From: CAZRIP01 sp964600165
GTDB lineage: Bacteria; Elusimicrobiota; Elusimicrobia; UBA1565; UBA9628
Assembly: GCA_964600165.1 (NCBI GenBank)
Contig: CAZRIP010000019.1
Location: 1 to 37,288 of the forward strand
Length of the DNA stretch: 37,288 nt
Reading direction: 5' to 3'
Part shown: piece by piece, positions 7,327 to 13,160 of the stretch
Layout: each line of letters opens with the position of its first letter
How positions within the stretch are numbered: the stretch's first letter is position 1
The notes under the pieces: model-generated
Databases searched by the model: none
What the model saw: only the letters and a program-made list of their open reading frames with translations
Told to the model about the DNA's origin: nothing
Translations under genes and position numbers: made by a program

Positions 7327-8001
7327 CTATTGCGCGGCCACGGCTTCGGGGCGATAAGGACCGTAGAGCAGCGGCGGACCGCCGGAGCCCCCCGCTCCCC
7401 CGCCCCGAAACGGCGTGAAAAGCATGTAGTTGGCGTCCCGGCTGACGACGTGGGAGGTGTCGGCGGTCGCGCTGAAAGCTTGCGTGATCGCGGCGCTGAT
7501 CAGCGCGCCGATCAGGCCGCCGCCGTTGTTCGAATTCAACTGAGCCGAAGAGGCCCCTTCCCACAGGAGCATTCCCGTCCTCGCGTCGACCAATTTCGCG
7601 TAGGCGCTCACGACGGCCACGCTGCCGAGGATCCGGTACTTCTGGCCGTATTGCTTGACCGTGATGTAGAGGACCGAGTCGGTGCCGAAAATGCTGGCCA
7701 GCTTGTCCAAAGGAGCCGCGTGCATCTCGCCCGGGCCGGGAAGGCCGTTTTCTTTCAAGAACTCGTCGACCACGGCGACCGGGAAGACGTAATAACCCAT
7801 CTCGGCCAGCGGCCGCGTGACGGTGGAAAGATAGCTGTAGGTGCCCCGCACGTCCGTGCTCTCGTTGAGCGGCGGAAGGACCAAGATCGATCGCGGGCGA
7901 TGCTCTCGGAAATTCGTGTAGTCGAACGGCTTGGTCGTCGCGCAGCCCGACAAGAGCGCGATCAGGCCGCCGAAAGCCAAGGCGAGCGTAGGCCGTCTCA
8001 T
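7327..8001 (-). CDS. DUF799 / GNA1162-family lipoprotein
   Basis: A 224-residue lipoprotein with lipobox LLSGC (Cys20) after MRRPTLALAFGGLIA. The mature part reads KPFDYTNFREHRPRSILVLPP, LNESTDVRGTYSYLSTVTRPLAEMGYYVFPVA and LYITVKQYGQKYRILGS, then a short Gly-rich tail. This layout is the DUF799 family, whose known member is the meningococcal lipoprotein GNA1162 (NMB1162). The fold resembles TolB/CsgG-type N-terminal domains. Its ATG overlaps the upstream stop as ATGA (7998-8001), so it is translationally coupled to the DUF4810 gene. The three-gene order CsgG-like, DUF4810, DUF799 recurs in Proteobacteria and suggests an outer-membrane lipoprotein complex of unknown substrate. Confidence 0.85.
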   Translation of the reverse strand: MRRPTLALAFGGLIALLSGCATTKPFDYTNFREHRPRSILVLPPLNESTDVRGTYSYLSTVTRPLAEMGYYVFPVAVVDEFLKENGLPGPGEMHAAPLDKLASIFGTDSVLYITVKQYGQKYRILGSVAVVSAYAKLVDARTGMLLWEGASSAQLNSNNGGGLIGALISAAITQAFSATADTSHVVSRDANYMLFTPFRGGGAGGSGGPPLLYGPYRPEAVAAQ

Positions 8002-8342
8002 TTCTTCGTGAACTTGGCGAGCAAGCGGTCCATGTAGACCGCCGACTCGGGGAAGTTCGCCTTCTCCGTGTTGAACTCCTGGACCGCCTGGTCCAGTTTT
8101 CCCGTCTGATAGTACAGGTAGCCGAGATGGGCGTGCCAACCGGGAGGCGCCGGCTTGTTGGCGGCCCGCGCTTGCTGGTAATCGGCCTCCAGCGTCTCGA
8201 TCTCTTTTTCAGGAGGCGTGGCGCCGGGCTTCGCGTAGGTCTCGTAGATGACGTCCTCGTAATGACCCCAGGCGTACAAGCTGTGATCCGTGGCGCATCC
8301 GGACATCAACGCGACGGCGAACAACGCCAAGAACGGCTTCAT
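7998..8342 (-). CDS. DUF4810-family lipoprotein
   Basis: A 114-residue lipoprotein with lipobox LMSGC (Cys16). The body begins TDHSLYAWGHYEDVIYETY and continues into a charged helix (EKEIETLEADYQQARA) and a TPR-like hairpin, PPGWHAHLGYLYYQTGKLDQAVQEF, ending in ESAVYMDRLLAKF. The YxWG.Y...Y motif and the P.G.HAHLGYLY...G....A...F segment are the DUF4810 pattern. It lies between the CsgG-like gene (4-bp gap) and the DUF799 gene (4-bp overlap), so it is the middle member of one operon. A scaffold role between the two larger lipoproteins is an inference from the conserved gene order and the TPR-like repeat. Confidence 0.85.
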   Translation of the reverse strand: MKPFLALFAVALMSGCATDHSLYAWGHYEDVIYETYAKPGATPPEKEIETLEADYQQARAANKPAPPGWHAHLGYLYYQTGKLDQAVQEFNTEKANFPESAVYMDRLLAKFTKK

Positions 8343-8346
8343 CGGG

Positions 8347-9030
8347 TCAGCGCGCGGCCGACCACTTGCCCTGCTCGAGCCCCTCGACCAGGCGGTCGAC
8401 GGCCTCGCGGATCGCGAGATCCAAGACTTTCCCGTTGAGCGTCGAGTCGTACCCGGCGGCCCCGCCGAATCCGAGGAACTCGGCGTTGCTCAAAGCGTAC
8501 TCGCCGCCGCCCTGCGCCGAGAACACGACCTCGGAGGTCAGCACGTTGACCACGTTCAACGTCACCTTGGAGTAGGCGATCTGCTTTCGGCTGGAGCCGA
8601 GGATGCCGAAGAGCGCCATGCCGCCGGTCTCTTTTCGCCCGAACTCGGTCACGTCGCCCGTGATCGCGAAGTCCCCGCCCTTGAGAGACTGGGTCTTGCC
8701 ATTGATCTTCGCCTCTTGCGCGATCTCGTCCAGATTGTCGCGGTCCATCACGTTGAATCGGCCGCTTTCCTGGAGATGTCCGATCAAGATGGTCTTGGCC
8801 TGCCCTCCGAGACGGTCGACGCCGTCGGAGAAGAGTCCGCGGAGGTAGTTCGTTCGGTTGTCGAATTTGCCCACGACCAAGGCGCTCTTCGGACCCGAAT
8901 ACGCCGTCTGCGACGACGCGGAATGCGTCGCGCTCACGGCATGGGACGATTCGGTCGCGCAGCCCGACAGAATGAAGCATGCGCTCAGCCCGAACACGAC
9001 CAAAAACGCGGCTCGATATCGGTTTGTCAT
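8347..9030 (-). CDS. CsgG-family outer-membrane lipoprotein
   Basis: A 227-residue protein with lipobox ILSGC (Cys24). It carries the CsgG core: ALVVGKFDNRTNYLRGLFSD, ILIGHLQESGRFNVMDRDNL (the xxL..s.rF.vv.R..l motif), DFAITGDVTEFGRKETGG, YSKVTLNVVNVLTSEVVFS and the closing DLAIREAVDRLVEGL. CsgG proteins form oligomeric outer-membrane secretion channels. This member is not next to csgA, csgB or csgE/F, so curli export is unlikely; the DUF4810 and DUF799 partners define a different operon type. I begin at ATG 9030, which gives a proper lipoprotein signal. A TAGAAT -10 box (complement of 9042-9047) lies 11 nt upstream. The gene diverges from ECF-like element copy B, whose GGAAC is 26 bp beyond this -10. 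Confidence 0.88.
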   Translation of the reverse strand: MTNRYRAAFLVVFGLSACFILSGCATESSHAVSATHSASSQTAYSGPKSALVVGKFDNRTNYLRGLFSDGVDRLGGQAKTILIGHLQESGRFNVMDRDNLDEIAQEAKINGKTQSLKGGDFAITGDVTEFGRKETGGMALFGILGSSRKQIAYSKVTLNVVNVLTSEVVFSAQGGGEYALSNAEFLGFGGAAGYDSTLNGKVLDLAIREAVDRLVEGLEQGKWSAAR

Positions 9031-9072
9031 TAGATCGTCAGATTCTAGCAAGAAGGCGATTGCGCGGCGGAT

Positions 9073-9109
9073 GGAACTTTTTCGGGGGGTCGATCGTATC
9101 CGTTGTATG
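9073..9109 (+). promoter_or_regulatory. ECF-like promoter element, copy B
   Basis: GGAAC at 9073-9077, 17 bases, CGTAT at 9095-9099, 7 bases, ATG at 9107. The spacer (TTTTTCGGGGGGTCGAT) is nearly identical to those of copies A and C. Downstream identity with copy C continues through the first 22 bases of a short leader ORF. Confidence 0.6.
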
Positions 9110-9157
9110 GGCCCTTGGACTCTTGCGGGGTCCGAAAGGAGCCATTACAATGGATGA
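9107..9157 (+). CDS. Short leader ORF overlapping a coiled-coil gene (16 aa)
   Basis: ATG at 9107 opens MGPWTLAGSERSHYNG and stops with TGA at 9155-9157. The next gene starts at 9150, so the two overlap by 8 bases in different frames. The counterpart at 10770 has the same first seven codons and also runs over the start of its coiled-coil gene. If translated, it would bring ribosomes to the downstream start (translational coupling) or act as an attenuator peptide. Translation is not proven. Confidence 0.4.
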   Translation: MGPWTLAGSERSHYNG

Positions 9158-9437
9158 GAAGATGGGCCACACTCTCAGCGACGTCATGAAGGGACTCCAG
9201 GTGCTTGCTAACACCATGCAGTCCGGCTTCGAACGCCTCGACTCCAAGATCGACGCGGTCCGCTCCGAGCTCAAGGCCGACACCAAGCGAGTCGAGACAG
9301 GCCTTCGCAAGTTGACGACCCGCTTCGACGACTTTCTCGCCCAAGATCACGCGACTCGGGTGGAGAGACGTTCCGTGTCCGAGCGCCTCGACAATGTCGA
9401 ACGCAGGCTTCAGCGGCTCGAAGCCCGACAGTCCTGA
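9150..9437 (+). CDS. Small coiled-coil protein, paralogue 1 (95 aa)
   Basis: No named family recognised. The protein is almost entirely heptad-repeat helix: MGHTLSDVMKGLQVLANTM, then FERLDSKIDAVRSELKAD, GLRKLTTRFDDFLAQD and a C-terminal ERRLQRLEARQS. It has no signal peptide and no cysteine. AAAGGAG at 9135-9141 is a good Shine-Dalgarno for ATG 9150. It is clearly related to the protein at 10814: both share the start MD(E/D)(K/E)M, ...KGL..L, GL(R/Q)KLT(T/S)RFDDFLAQD, ERR(S/T)VSE and RRLQRLEAR. Both are preceded by the same ECF-like element and leader ORF, so promoter and gene form one duplicated cassette. An oligomeric cytoplasmic helical bundle is likely; the function is unknown. Confidence 0.7.
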   Translation: MDEKMGHTLSDVMKGLQVLANTMQSGFERLDSKIDAVRSELKADTKRVETGLRKLTTRFDDFLAQDHATRVERRSVSERLDNVERRLQRLEARQS

Positions 9438-9457
9438 CGCTCGTCCCTCCTGACCTT

Positions 9458-9503
9458 AAATCGCAATTCGCGATTTGCAATTTACGATATCCCCTGCTAT
9501 ACT
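9458..9503 (+). promoter_or_regulatory. Promoter and inverted-repeat operator of the wHTH/nucleotidyltransferase pair
   Basis: TTGCAA at 9475-9480, a 17-bp spacer, then TATACT at 9498-9503, ending 6 nt before the ATG at 9510. AAATCGC (9458-9464) and GCGATTT (9470-9476) form a perfect inverted repeat that runs into the -35 box, and GCAATT occurs twice (9463 and 9477). This A/T-rich block stands out from its G+C-rich surroundings and is a natural site for autorepression by the encoded winged-helix protein. Confidence 0.65.
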
Positions 9504-9509
9504 ACCGCC

Positions 9510-10058
9510 ATGCGCCCCCCCAAATCCTCCGGCAGCCGCGTCCAACCCGGCCTCAAGCCCCAGGACATCCTGGTGCTGCTCAAGCTCCTGGTCTCCCACC
9601 GCGACCTGCGCTTGGTCGACCTCGGGATGGAGCTCGGCCTCTCGCAATCCGAGGTCAGCATGGCCCTGGAGCGCGCGCTGCGCTCCGGCCTCGTCGACGA
9701 GTCCAAGCGCAAGCTCAACAAAGCCGCCCTCGAGGAGTTCATCCTGCACGGCCTCAAATACGTCTACCCCGCCGAGCTCGGCGCGCTCTGCCGCGGCATC
9801 CCGACGGCCCACTCCGCCCCGCCGCTGGCTAAAAAGATCGTCGCCGACGCCGGCGACCAATACGTCTGGGCGCACCCCGAGGGCAGCGTGCGCGGCCAAG
9901 CGCTCTCCCCGTTGTGCGACTGGGCCCCGGACGCCGCGCGCAAGGACCCCAAGCTCCACGAGCTCTTGGCCCTCATCGACGCCCTGCGCGTCGGCCGCGC
10001 GCGCGAAAAGGCGCTCGCCGCCCAAGAGCTCCATAATCGCTTCGCCCATGCGCCGTAA
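9510..10058 (+). CDS. Winged-helix DNA-binding protein, putative antitoxin of a nucleotidyltransferase pair
   Basis: A 182-residue cytoplasmic protein. Residues about 15-70 form a MarR-like winged helix: LKPQDILVLLKLLVSHRDLR, LVDLGMELGLSQSEVSMALE (helix-turn-helix with recognition helix SQSEVSMALERALRSGL), then a short wing with SKRKLNKAALEEF. The second half (HGLKYVYPAELGALCRGIP, then GDQYVWAHPEGSVRGQALSPL) is a compact domain I cannot name. The gene is leaderless by its -10 spacing, and its end overlaps the nucleotidyltransferase start by 11 bp. A DNA-binding protein followed by an overlapping nucleotidyltransferase is the layout of AbiE-type type IV toxin-antitoxin systems, although this protein does not look like AbiEi itself. 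An ordinary transcriptional regulator is the alternative. Confidence 0.7.
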   Translation: MRPPKSSGSRVQPGLKPQDILVLLKLLVSHRDLRLVDLGMELGLSQSEVSMALERALRSGLVDESKRKLNKAALEEFILHGLKYVYPAELGALCRGIPTAHSAPPLAKKIVADAGDQYVWAHPEGSVRGQALSPLCDWAPDAARKDPKLHELLALIDALRVGRAREKALAAQELHNRFAHAP

Positions 10059-10743
10059 CTCGCAAAACCTCGCGATGCTCGCCGTCGTCGCCCAGGGCCT
10101 CTCCCACCTCAAAGGGAAAGTCGCCTTCGTCGGCGGCGCCACGATCGATCTCTATCTGACGGACCCCGCCGCGCCCCCGTCGCGAGCCACCGACGACGTC
10201 GACTGCGTCGTCGAGCTAACCAGCGCCAAGGACTATCACGACCTCGAAAAGCCGCTGCGCGCGCTCGGCTTTACCCACGACCAAAGCGAGGGCGCCCCGC
10301 TTTGCCGCTGGCTCTACTGCGGGATCAAGGTCGACGTGATGCCCGACAAAGGCAGCGCGCTCGGCTTCACCAACCGATGGTATCCCGACGGCCTCGCGAA
10401 CACCGTCGCGATGACGCTGCCCGGGCCGCAGGAGATCCGCGTCTTTTCCCTGCCCTATCTCATCGCGTCGAAGCTCGAGGCCTTCAAGGACCGCGGACGA
10501 AACGACTACGCCGGCAGCTCCGACTTGGAGGACGTCGTCGCGCTCCTCGACGGCTGCCCCGACGCGCGCGCCCAGATCGCCCAAGCCCCGCCCGCCGTCA
10601 AAACCTACCTCGCCGCCCGCTTCGCCTCTTTTCTAAAGGAAGAGCGCTTCCTCGACAGCGTCCCGGGTCTCATGCCAGGCGGCGCGGGCCGGGCCGCGCG
10701 CCTGCTCGAGCTCCTGCGCGAGCTCTCCGCCAAAGGGAACTAA
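10048..10743 (+). CDS. Nucleotidyltransferase, AbiEii-like, putative toxin
   Basis: The 231-residue protein has the polymerase-beta nucleotidyltransferase core: KVAFVGGATIDLYLTDP (GG at 29-30), RATDDVDCVVEL (D50 and D52 of the DxD) and, at 92-97, GIKVDV with D96 as the third metal ligand. Further on come LPYLIASKLEAFKDRGR and SSDLEDVVALLDG, the basic and acidic motif found in AbiEii/AbiGii-type nucleotidyltransferases. All predicted catalytic acids are present, so it is likely active in transferring a nucleotide to RNA or protein. It starts inside the end of the winged-helix gene (11-bp overlap), giving fixed stoichiometry. Its last codons contain the GGAAC box of ECF-like copy C. A toxin role is inferred from the pairing. 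Confidence 0.75.
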   Translation: MRRNSQNLAMLAVVAQGLSHLKGKVAFVGGATIDLYLTDPAAPPSRATDDVDCVVELTSAKDYHDLEKPLRALGFTHDQSEGAPLCRWLYCGIKVDVMPDKGSALGFTNRWYPDGLANTVAMTLPGPQEIRVFSLPYLIASKLEAFKDRGRNDYAGSSDLEDVVALLDGCPDARAQIAQAPPAVKTYLAARFASFLKEERFLDSVPGLMPGGAGRAARLLELLRELSAKGN

Positions 10744-10772
10744 ATCGGGGGGTCAGTCGTATCCGTTGCATG
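10736..10772 (+). promoter_or_regulatory. ECF-like promoter element, copy C
   Basis: GGAAC at 10736-10740 overlaps the last codons of the nucleotidyltransferase gene, then 17 bases (TAAATCGGGGGGTCAGT), CGTAT at 10758-10762, 7 bases and ATG at 10770. The TTTTT of copies A and B is TAAAT here, so the upstream part of the spacer was replaced at the insertion junction while the CGGGGGGTCAG block was kept. Confidence 0.55.
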
Positions 10773-10829
10773 GGCCCTTGGACTCTTGCGGCCCAAACGG
10801 AGGCGGGGCTACAATGGATGACGAGATGA
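10770..10829 (+). CDS. Short leader ORF overlapping a coiled-coil gene (19 aa)
   Basis: The ORF encodes MGPWTLAAQTEAGLQWMTR and overlaps the coiled-coil start (10814) by 16 bases in another frame. The first 22 nucleotides are identical to those of the leader at 9107; after that the two diverge except around the overlapped start codon. Shared position and overlap argue for a conserved leader, but translation is not shown. Confidence 0.4.
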   Translation: MGPWTLAAQTEAGLQWMTR

Positions 10830-11173
10830 AGCGCGAACTGCACAAGATCATAAAGGGGTTGGCCGATCTCTCCCAGATCGTTCATGACGGACTGAAGGAT
10901 GTCCGATCGGAGATTCAGGATCTCAGGACCGAATTCACCGGGGTCAAGGGAGAGGTCCATGGGCTCAAGGCCGACGTCCACGGGCTCAAGGCCGACGTCA
11001 AGCAGCTCAAGACAGGCCTCCAAAAACTGACGTCGCGCTTCGACGACTTCCTCGCGCAAGACGAGGTCTCCCGCCTCGAGCGCCGCACCGTGTCCGAGAC
11101 GCTGCTCGTGCAGCAGCGGCGCCTCGACAATCAAGAACGCCGCCTGCAGCGTCTCGAAGCCCGCCCCGCGTAA
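10814..11173 (+). CDS. Small coiled-coil protein, paralogue 2 (119 aa)
   Basis: This is the longer relative of the protein at 9150. It opens MDDEMKRELHKIIKGLADL and ends RRLDNQERRLQRLEARPA, with the shared LQKLTSRFDDFLAQD in the middle. It has an extra stretch encoded by a 21-bp near-perfect tandem repeat (10954-10974 and 10975-10995, one mismatch) that gives two copies of VHGLKAD followed by VKQLK. These seven-residue units are exactly one heptad each, so the coiled coil has been lengthened in register. GGAGGCGG at 10799-10806 is the likely ribosome site. No signal peptide, no cysteine, no recognised family. Expression is expected from ECF-like copy C, with coupling to the leader ORF. Confidence 0.7.
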   Translation: MDDEMKRELHKIIKGLADLSQIVHDGLKDVRSEIQDLRTEFTGVKGEVHGLKADVHGLKADVKQLKTGLQKLTSRFDDFLAQDEVSRLERRTVSETLLVQQRRLDNQERRLQRLEARPA

Positions 11174-11195
11174 CGCCAGTGACGCCTCGGGCGAG

Positions 11196-11549
11196 CTAAC
11201 CCCGCGCCAGCGCCTCGCGCACGCGCTCGAGCGTCTCCTCCGGCTCCAAAGACGCGTCGAGCGCGAGGATCCGGACGCCGCGCAGCCGCGGCTCGATGCC
11301 GAGGACGGTGCGCAGCTCATCGCGATCCTCGCGCGGCAGCCGGCCGTCGAGCAGGACGAGGGCCGCGGGAAAGCCCCGGAGCATCCAATACGCGCCCATC
11401 ACGTCGCCCACGGCGCGCGCGTCGTACTTTGCGTCGAGGAGAAGCTTCTCGAGATCATCGCGCTCCTGCTGGTCGCGCGCGACGACGAGTATCCGGCCAA
11501 GGACCATTTTCTCGCGCCGGTCGCGCGCGTATGGAAGAGGAGTATTCAT
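11196..11549 (-). CDS. Degenerate response-regulator receiver protein
   Basis: The 117-residue single-domain protein has the beta-alpha layout of a CheY-like receiver: RILVVARDQQERDDLEKLL, then FPAALVLLDGRLPREDRDEL (D68 at the phosphoacceptor position) and RILALDASLEPEETLERVREAL. The usual acidic pair after the first strand (DD) is reduced to one Asp (ARD), and the Thr/Ser and Lys of strands 4 and 5 are not evident, so phosphorylation is doubtful. It may be a stand-alone or pseudo-receiver. AGAGGA precedes ATG 11549; an internal ATG at 11507 would remove only the N-terminal tail. No kinase lies nearby. A stem-loop region (11567-11620) sits just upstream. Confidence 0.65.
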   Translation of the reverse strand: MNTPLPYARDRREKMVLGRILVVARDQQERDDLEKLLLDAKYDARAVGDVMGAYWMLRGFPAALVLLDGRLPREDRDELRTVLGIEPRLRGVRILALDASLEPEETLERVREALARG

Positions 11550-11566
11550 GGTCCTCTGAGCTTATC

Positions 11567-11620
11567 CCCGCGCGCCGCGGGCTTCAAGACGCCGCGTGTC
11601 AGCCGGCGTCAGCCGTCTTG
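11567..11620 (-). promoter_or_regulatory. Overlapping hairpins between the hydrolase and receiver genes
   Basis: On the minus strand CAAGACG (complement of 11614-11620) can pair with CGTCTTG (complement of 11585-11591). Alternatively GACGCCG (complement of 11604-11610) can pair with CGGCGTC (complement of 11588-11594). The two stems exclude one another. A separate 6-bp hairpin with a 3-nt loop follows at 11567-11581, just before the ribosome site of the receiver gene. It may be a terminator/leader region; there is no U-tract. Confidence 0.35.
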
Positions 11621-11630
11621 CGCGCGGATC

Positions 11631-12449
11631 TTAAGCGAGTTCCAGGAACTCGAGCAGCGCCGGGACCACGACGTCGGGACGCTCTTCCTGCACGGCGTGC
11701 CCGCAGTCGGGGACTGAAAGCAGGCGCCCGCGCCGCACTTCCTTCACGAACCGCGCGGCGCTGCGCGCGTCGATGACGGTGTCGTGCTCGCCGCGCATGA
11801 CGAGGATCGGCAGCGCGAGATCCTTGTAGCGCGCCATCAAGGCGCGGGCGTCCGGAGGGATGGCGTTGCGCATGAACTTCGCGACGGCGCTGCGCCCGGC
11901 GGCGGTTTTCAGGCTCAGGCCGTACTCGTCGAGCAGCTCCCGCGTGACGTGCTTGCGGTCGTGAAACGCCGTCGGCGCGACCATCGCGACGGCCCACGGC
12001 CCGAGCAGCCATTCGTAGATCGTGCCGATCACCGGCCAGCGCAGCGGCCACGTCAGCCAAGGGTGGTTGTGCAGATAGGTCGGCGTGCCGAGCAGGGCCA
12101 GCCGCTCGACGCGGTGCGGGTGCTCGATGGCCAGGCGCGTCGCGATGGCGCCGCCCATCGAGTTGCCGGCGAAAGAGGCTTTCTCGATCCCGTGCTGATC
12201 CATGAACGCGAGCACCCAGCGCGTGAAGCCCGCGAACGAGTAATCGAAGTCCTCCGGCTTGTCGGAGCGGCCGAAGCCCGGCAGGTCGAAGGCGTAGACC
12301 GTCCTCGCTTGAGAGAGCGGCGCGACCAGATGCCGCCAGGAGTAAGACGAGGCCCCGAACCCGTGGAGGAGGAAGATCACGTCTTTCCCCGCGCCCGCCC
12401 GGCGGCAGAAGACGCGGACGCCGGCGGTCTCGACGTAATTCTCGTCCAT
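11631..12449 (-). CDS. Alpha/beta hydrolase
   Basis: The 272-residue cytoplasmic enzyme has all the family landmarks: the oxyanion motif FLLHGFGASSYSWRH (HG at 29-30), YAFDLPGFGRSDKP, the nucleophile elbow GNSMGG with Ser97, an acid at Asp223 in MRGEHDTVID and the catalytic His251 in PDCGHAVQEERP. The region 120-165, with several Trp residues, forms the cap over the active site. Length and motifs fit the epoxide hydrolase / C-C hydrolase / esterase group, and sequence alone does not reveal the substrate. The start ATG is 9 nt after TACAAT (complement of 12459-12464). This -10 overlaps that of the divergent ankyrin gene, so both may be co-regulated or compete. Confidence 0.92.
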   Translation of the reverse strand: MDENYVETAGVRVFCRRAGAGKDVIFLLHGFGASSYSWRHLVAPLSQARTVYAFDLPGFGRSDKPEDFDYSFAGFTRWVLAFMDQHGIEKASFAGNSMGGAIATRLAIEHPHRVERLALLGTPTYLHNHPWLTWPLRWPVIGTIYEWLLGPWAVAMVAPTAFHDRKHVTRELLDEYGLSLKTAAGRSAVAKFMRNAIPPDARALMARYKDLALPILVMRGEHDTVIDARSAARFVKEVRRGRLLSVPDCGHAVQEERPDVVVPALLEFLELA

Positions 12450-12458
12450 GGTCCATAC

Positions 12459-12468
12459 ATTGTATCAT
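12459..12468. promoter_or_regulatory. Overlapping divergent -10 boxes
   Basis: Minus-strand TACAAT (12459-12464) for the hydrolase and plus-strand TATCAT (12463-12468) for the ankyrin lipoprotein share two base pairs. Polymerase cannot open both at once, so transcription of the two genes should be mutually exclusive at any moment. The starts are 9 and 10 nt away. Confidence 0.5.
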
Positions 12469-12478
12469 CGATGCCGGT

Positions 12479-13129
12479 ATGCGCGGCTTCTTGATCGGGA
12501 CGCTCGGCGGCGCGCTGGCCGGGCTCTTGGCCGGCTGCGTGCCGAAGATCGTCGCGAAGGCACAATCGGGCGACGCCGCCGCGATCAAGCAGCTCCTCGC
12601 CGCCAAGCCGGTCTCGCAGGACACCAAGAACGAGGCCCTGGTCGAGGCCGTGATGGCCAAGCGCGACGCGGCGATCGGCGCGCTGCTCGACGGCGGCGCC
12701 GACCCCGCGGCCAAAGACGAACTCGGCGCCGAGACGCTGACGATCGCTATCCGGAAAGAAGACGCCGTCGCGGTCGCGCTGCTTCTCTCGCACAAGGCCG
12801 ACGTCGCCTCGGCGGTCGACGTGTACAAGCTCGCCCAGCGCGACGTGGCCGAGGCGCTCATCGCGGGCGGCGCGGACCCGAACGCCAAGGACTCCGAGGG
12901 CGCCACGCCGCTCGCCGTGGCCGCCTGCGACGGGAAGACGGACCTGGTCAAGCTCTGGCTTGCCCACGGCGCCGTGCCGGCCAAGGCGGGCAAGGCCTGT
13001 CTGCGCTCGCACTTCGACATCGAGTCGATCAAGCCGGCCTGCGACGACTACGCGACGGCGTTCGAGTGCGCGAAGGCGAAGGGCTTCGCCGAGATCCAGA
13101 AGCTGCTGGAAGCGGCGGGCAAGCCTTGA
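12479..13129 (+). CDS. Ankyrin-repeat lipoprotein
   Basis: The 216-residue protein has lipobox LLAGC (Cys20) after MRGFLIGTLGGALAG, so it is anchored to a membrane facing the periplasm. About five ankyrin repeats follow. The clearest are AIGALLDGGADPAAKDELGA and EALIAGGADPNAKDSEGATP, then LAVAACDGKTDLVKLWLAHGA, with more degenerate units before and after. Three later cysteines (KACLRS, KPACDD, FECAKA) could form disulfides near the C-terminus. Ankyrin repeats bind other proteins; the partner is unknown. The first ATG that gives the lipoprotein signal is at 12479. The gene diverges from the hydrolase with an overlapping promoter. Confidence 0.85.
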   Translation: MRGFLIGTLGGALAGLLAGCVPKIVAKAQSGDAAAIKQLLAAKPVSQDTKNEALVEAVMAKRDAAIGALLDGGADPAAKDELGAETLTIAIRKEDAVAVALLLSHKADVASAVDVYKLAQRDVAEALIAGGADPNAKDSEGATPLAVAACDGKTDLVKLWLAHGAVPAKAGKACLRSHFDIESIKPACDDYATAFECAKAKGFAEIQKLLEAAGKP

Positions 13130-13154
13130 ATTAGCGGGCTTCCGGGGCTACACT
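13126..13154 (+). promoter_or_regulatory. Leaderless-type promoter of the glycosidase-like gene
   Basis: TTGAAT at 13126-13131, a 17-bp spacer and TACACT at 13149-13154, followed by 6 bases and ATG at 13161. The -35 overlaps the stop of the ankyrin gene. Confidence 0.7.
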
Positions 13155-13160
13155 GCGGGC

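Noticed and set aside
9475..10047. Frame continuing upstream of the nucleotidyltransferase, giving a 422-codon protein
   Set aside because: The upstream part is a Pro/Ser/Arg-rich shadow of the winged-helix gene. The nucleotidyltransferase starts at 10048.
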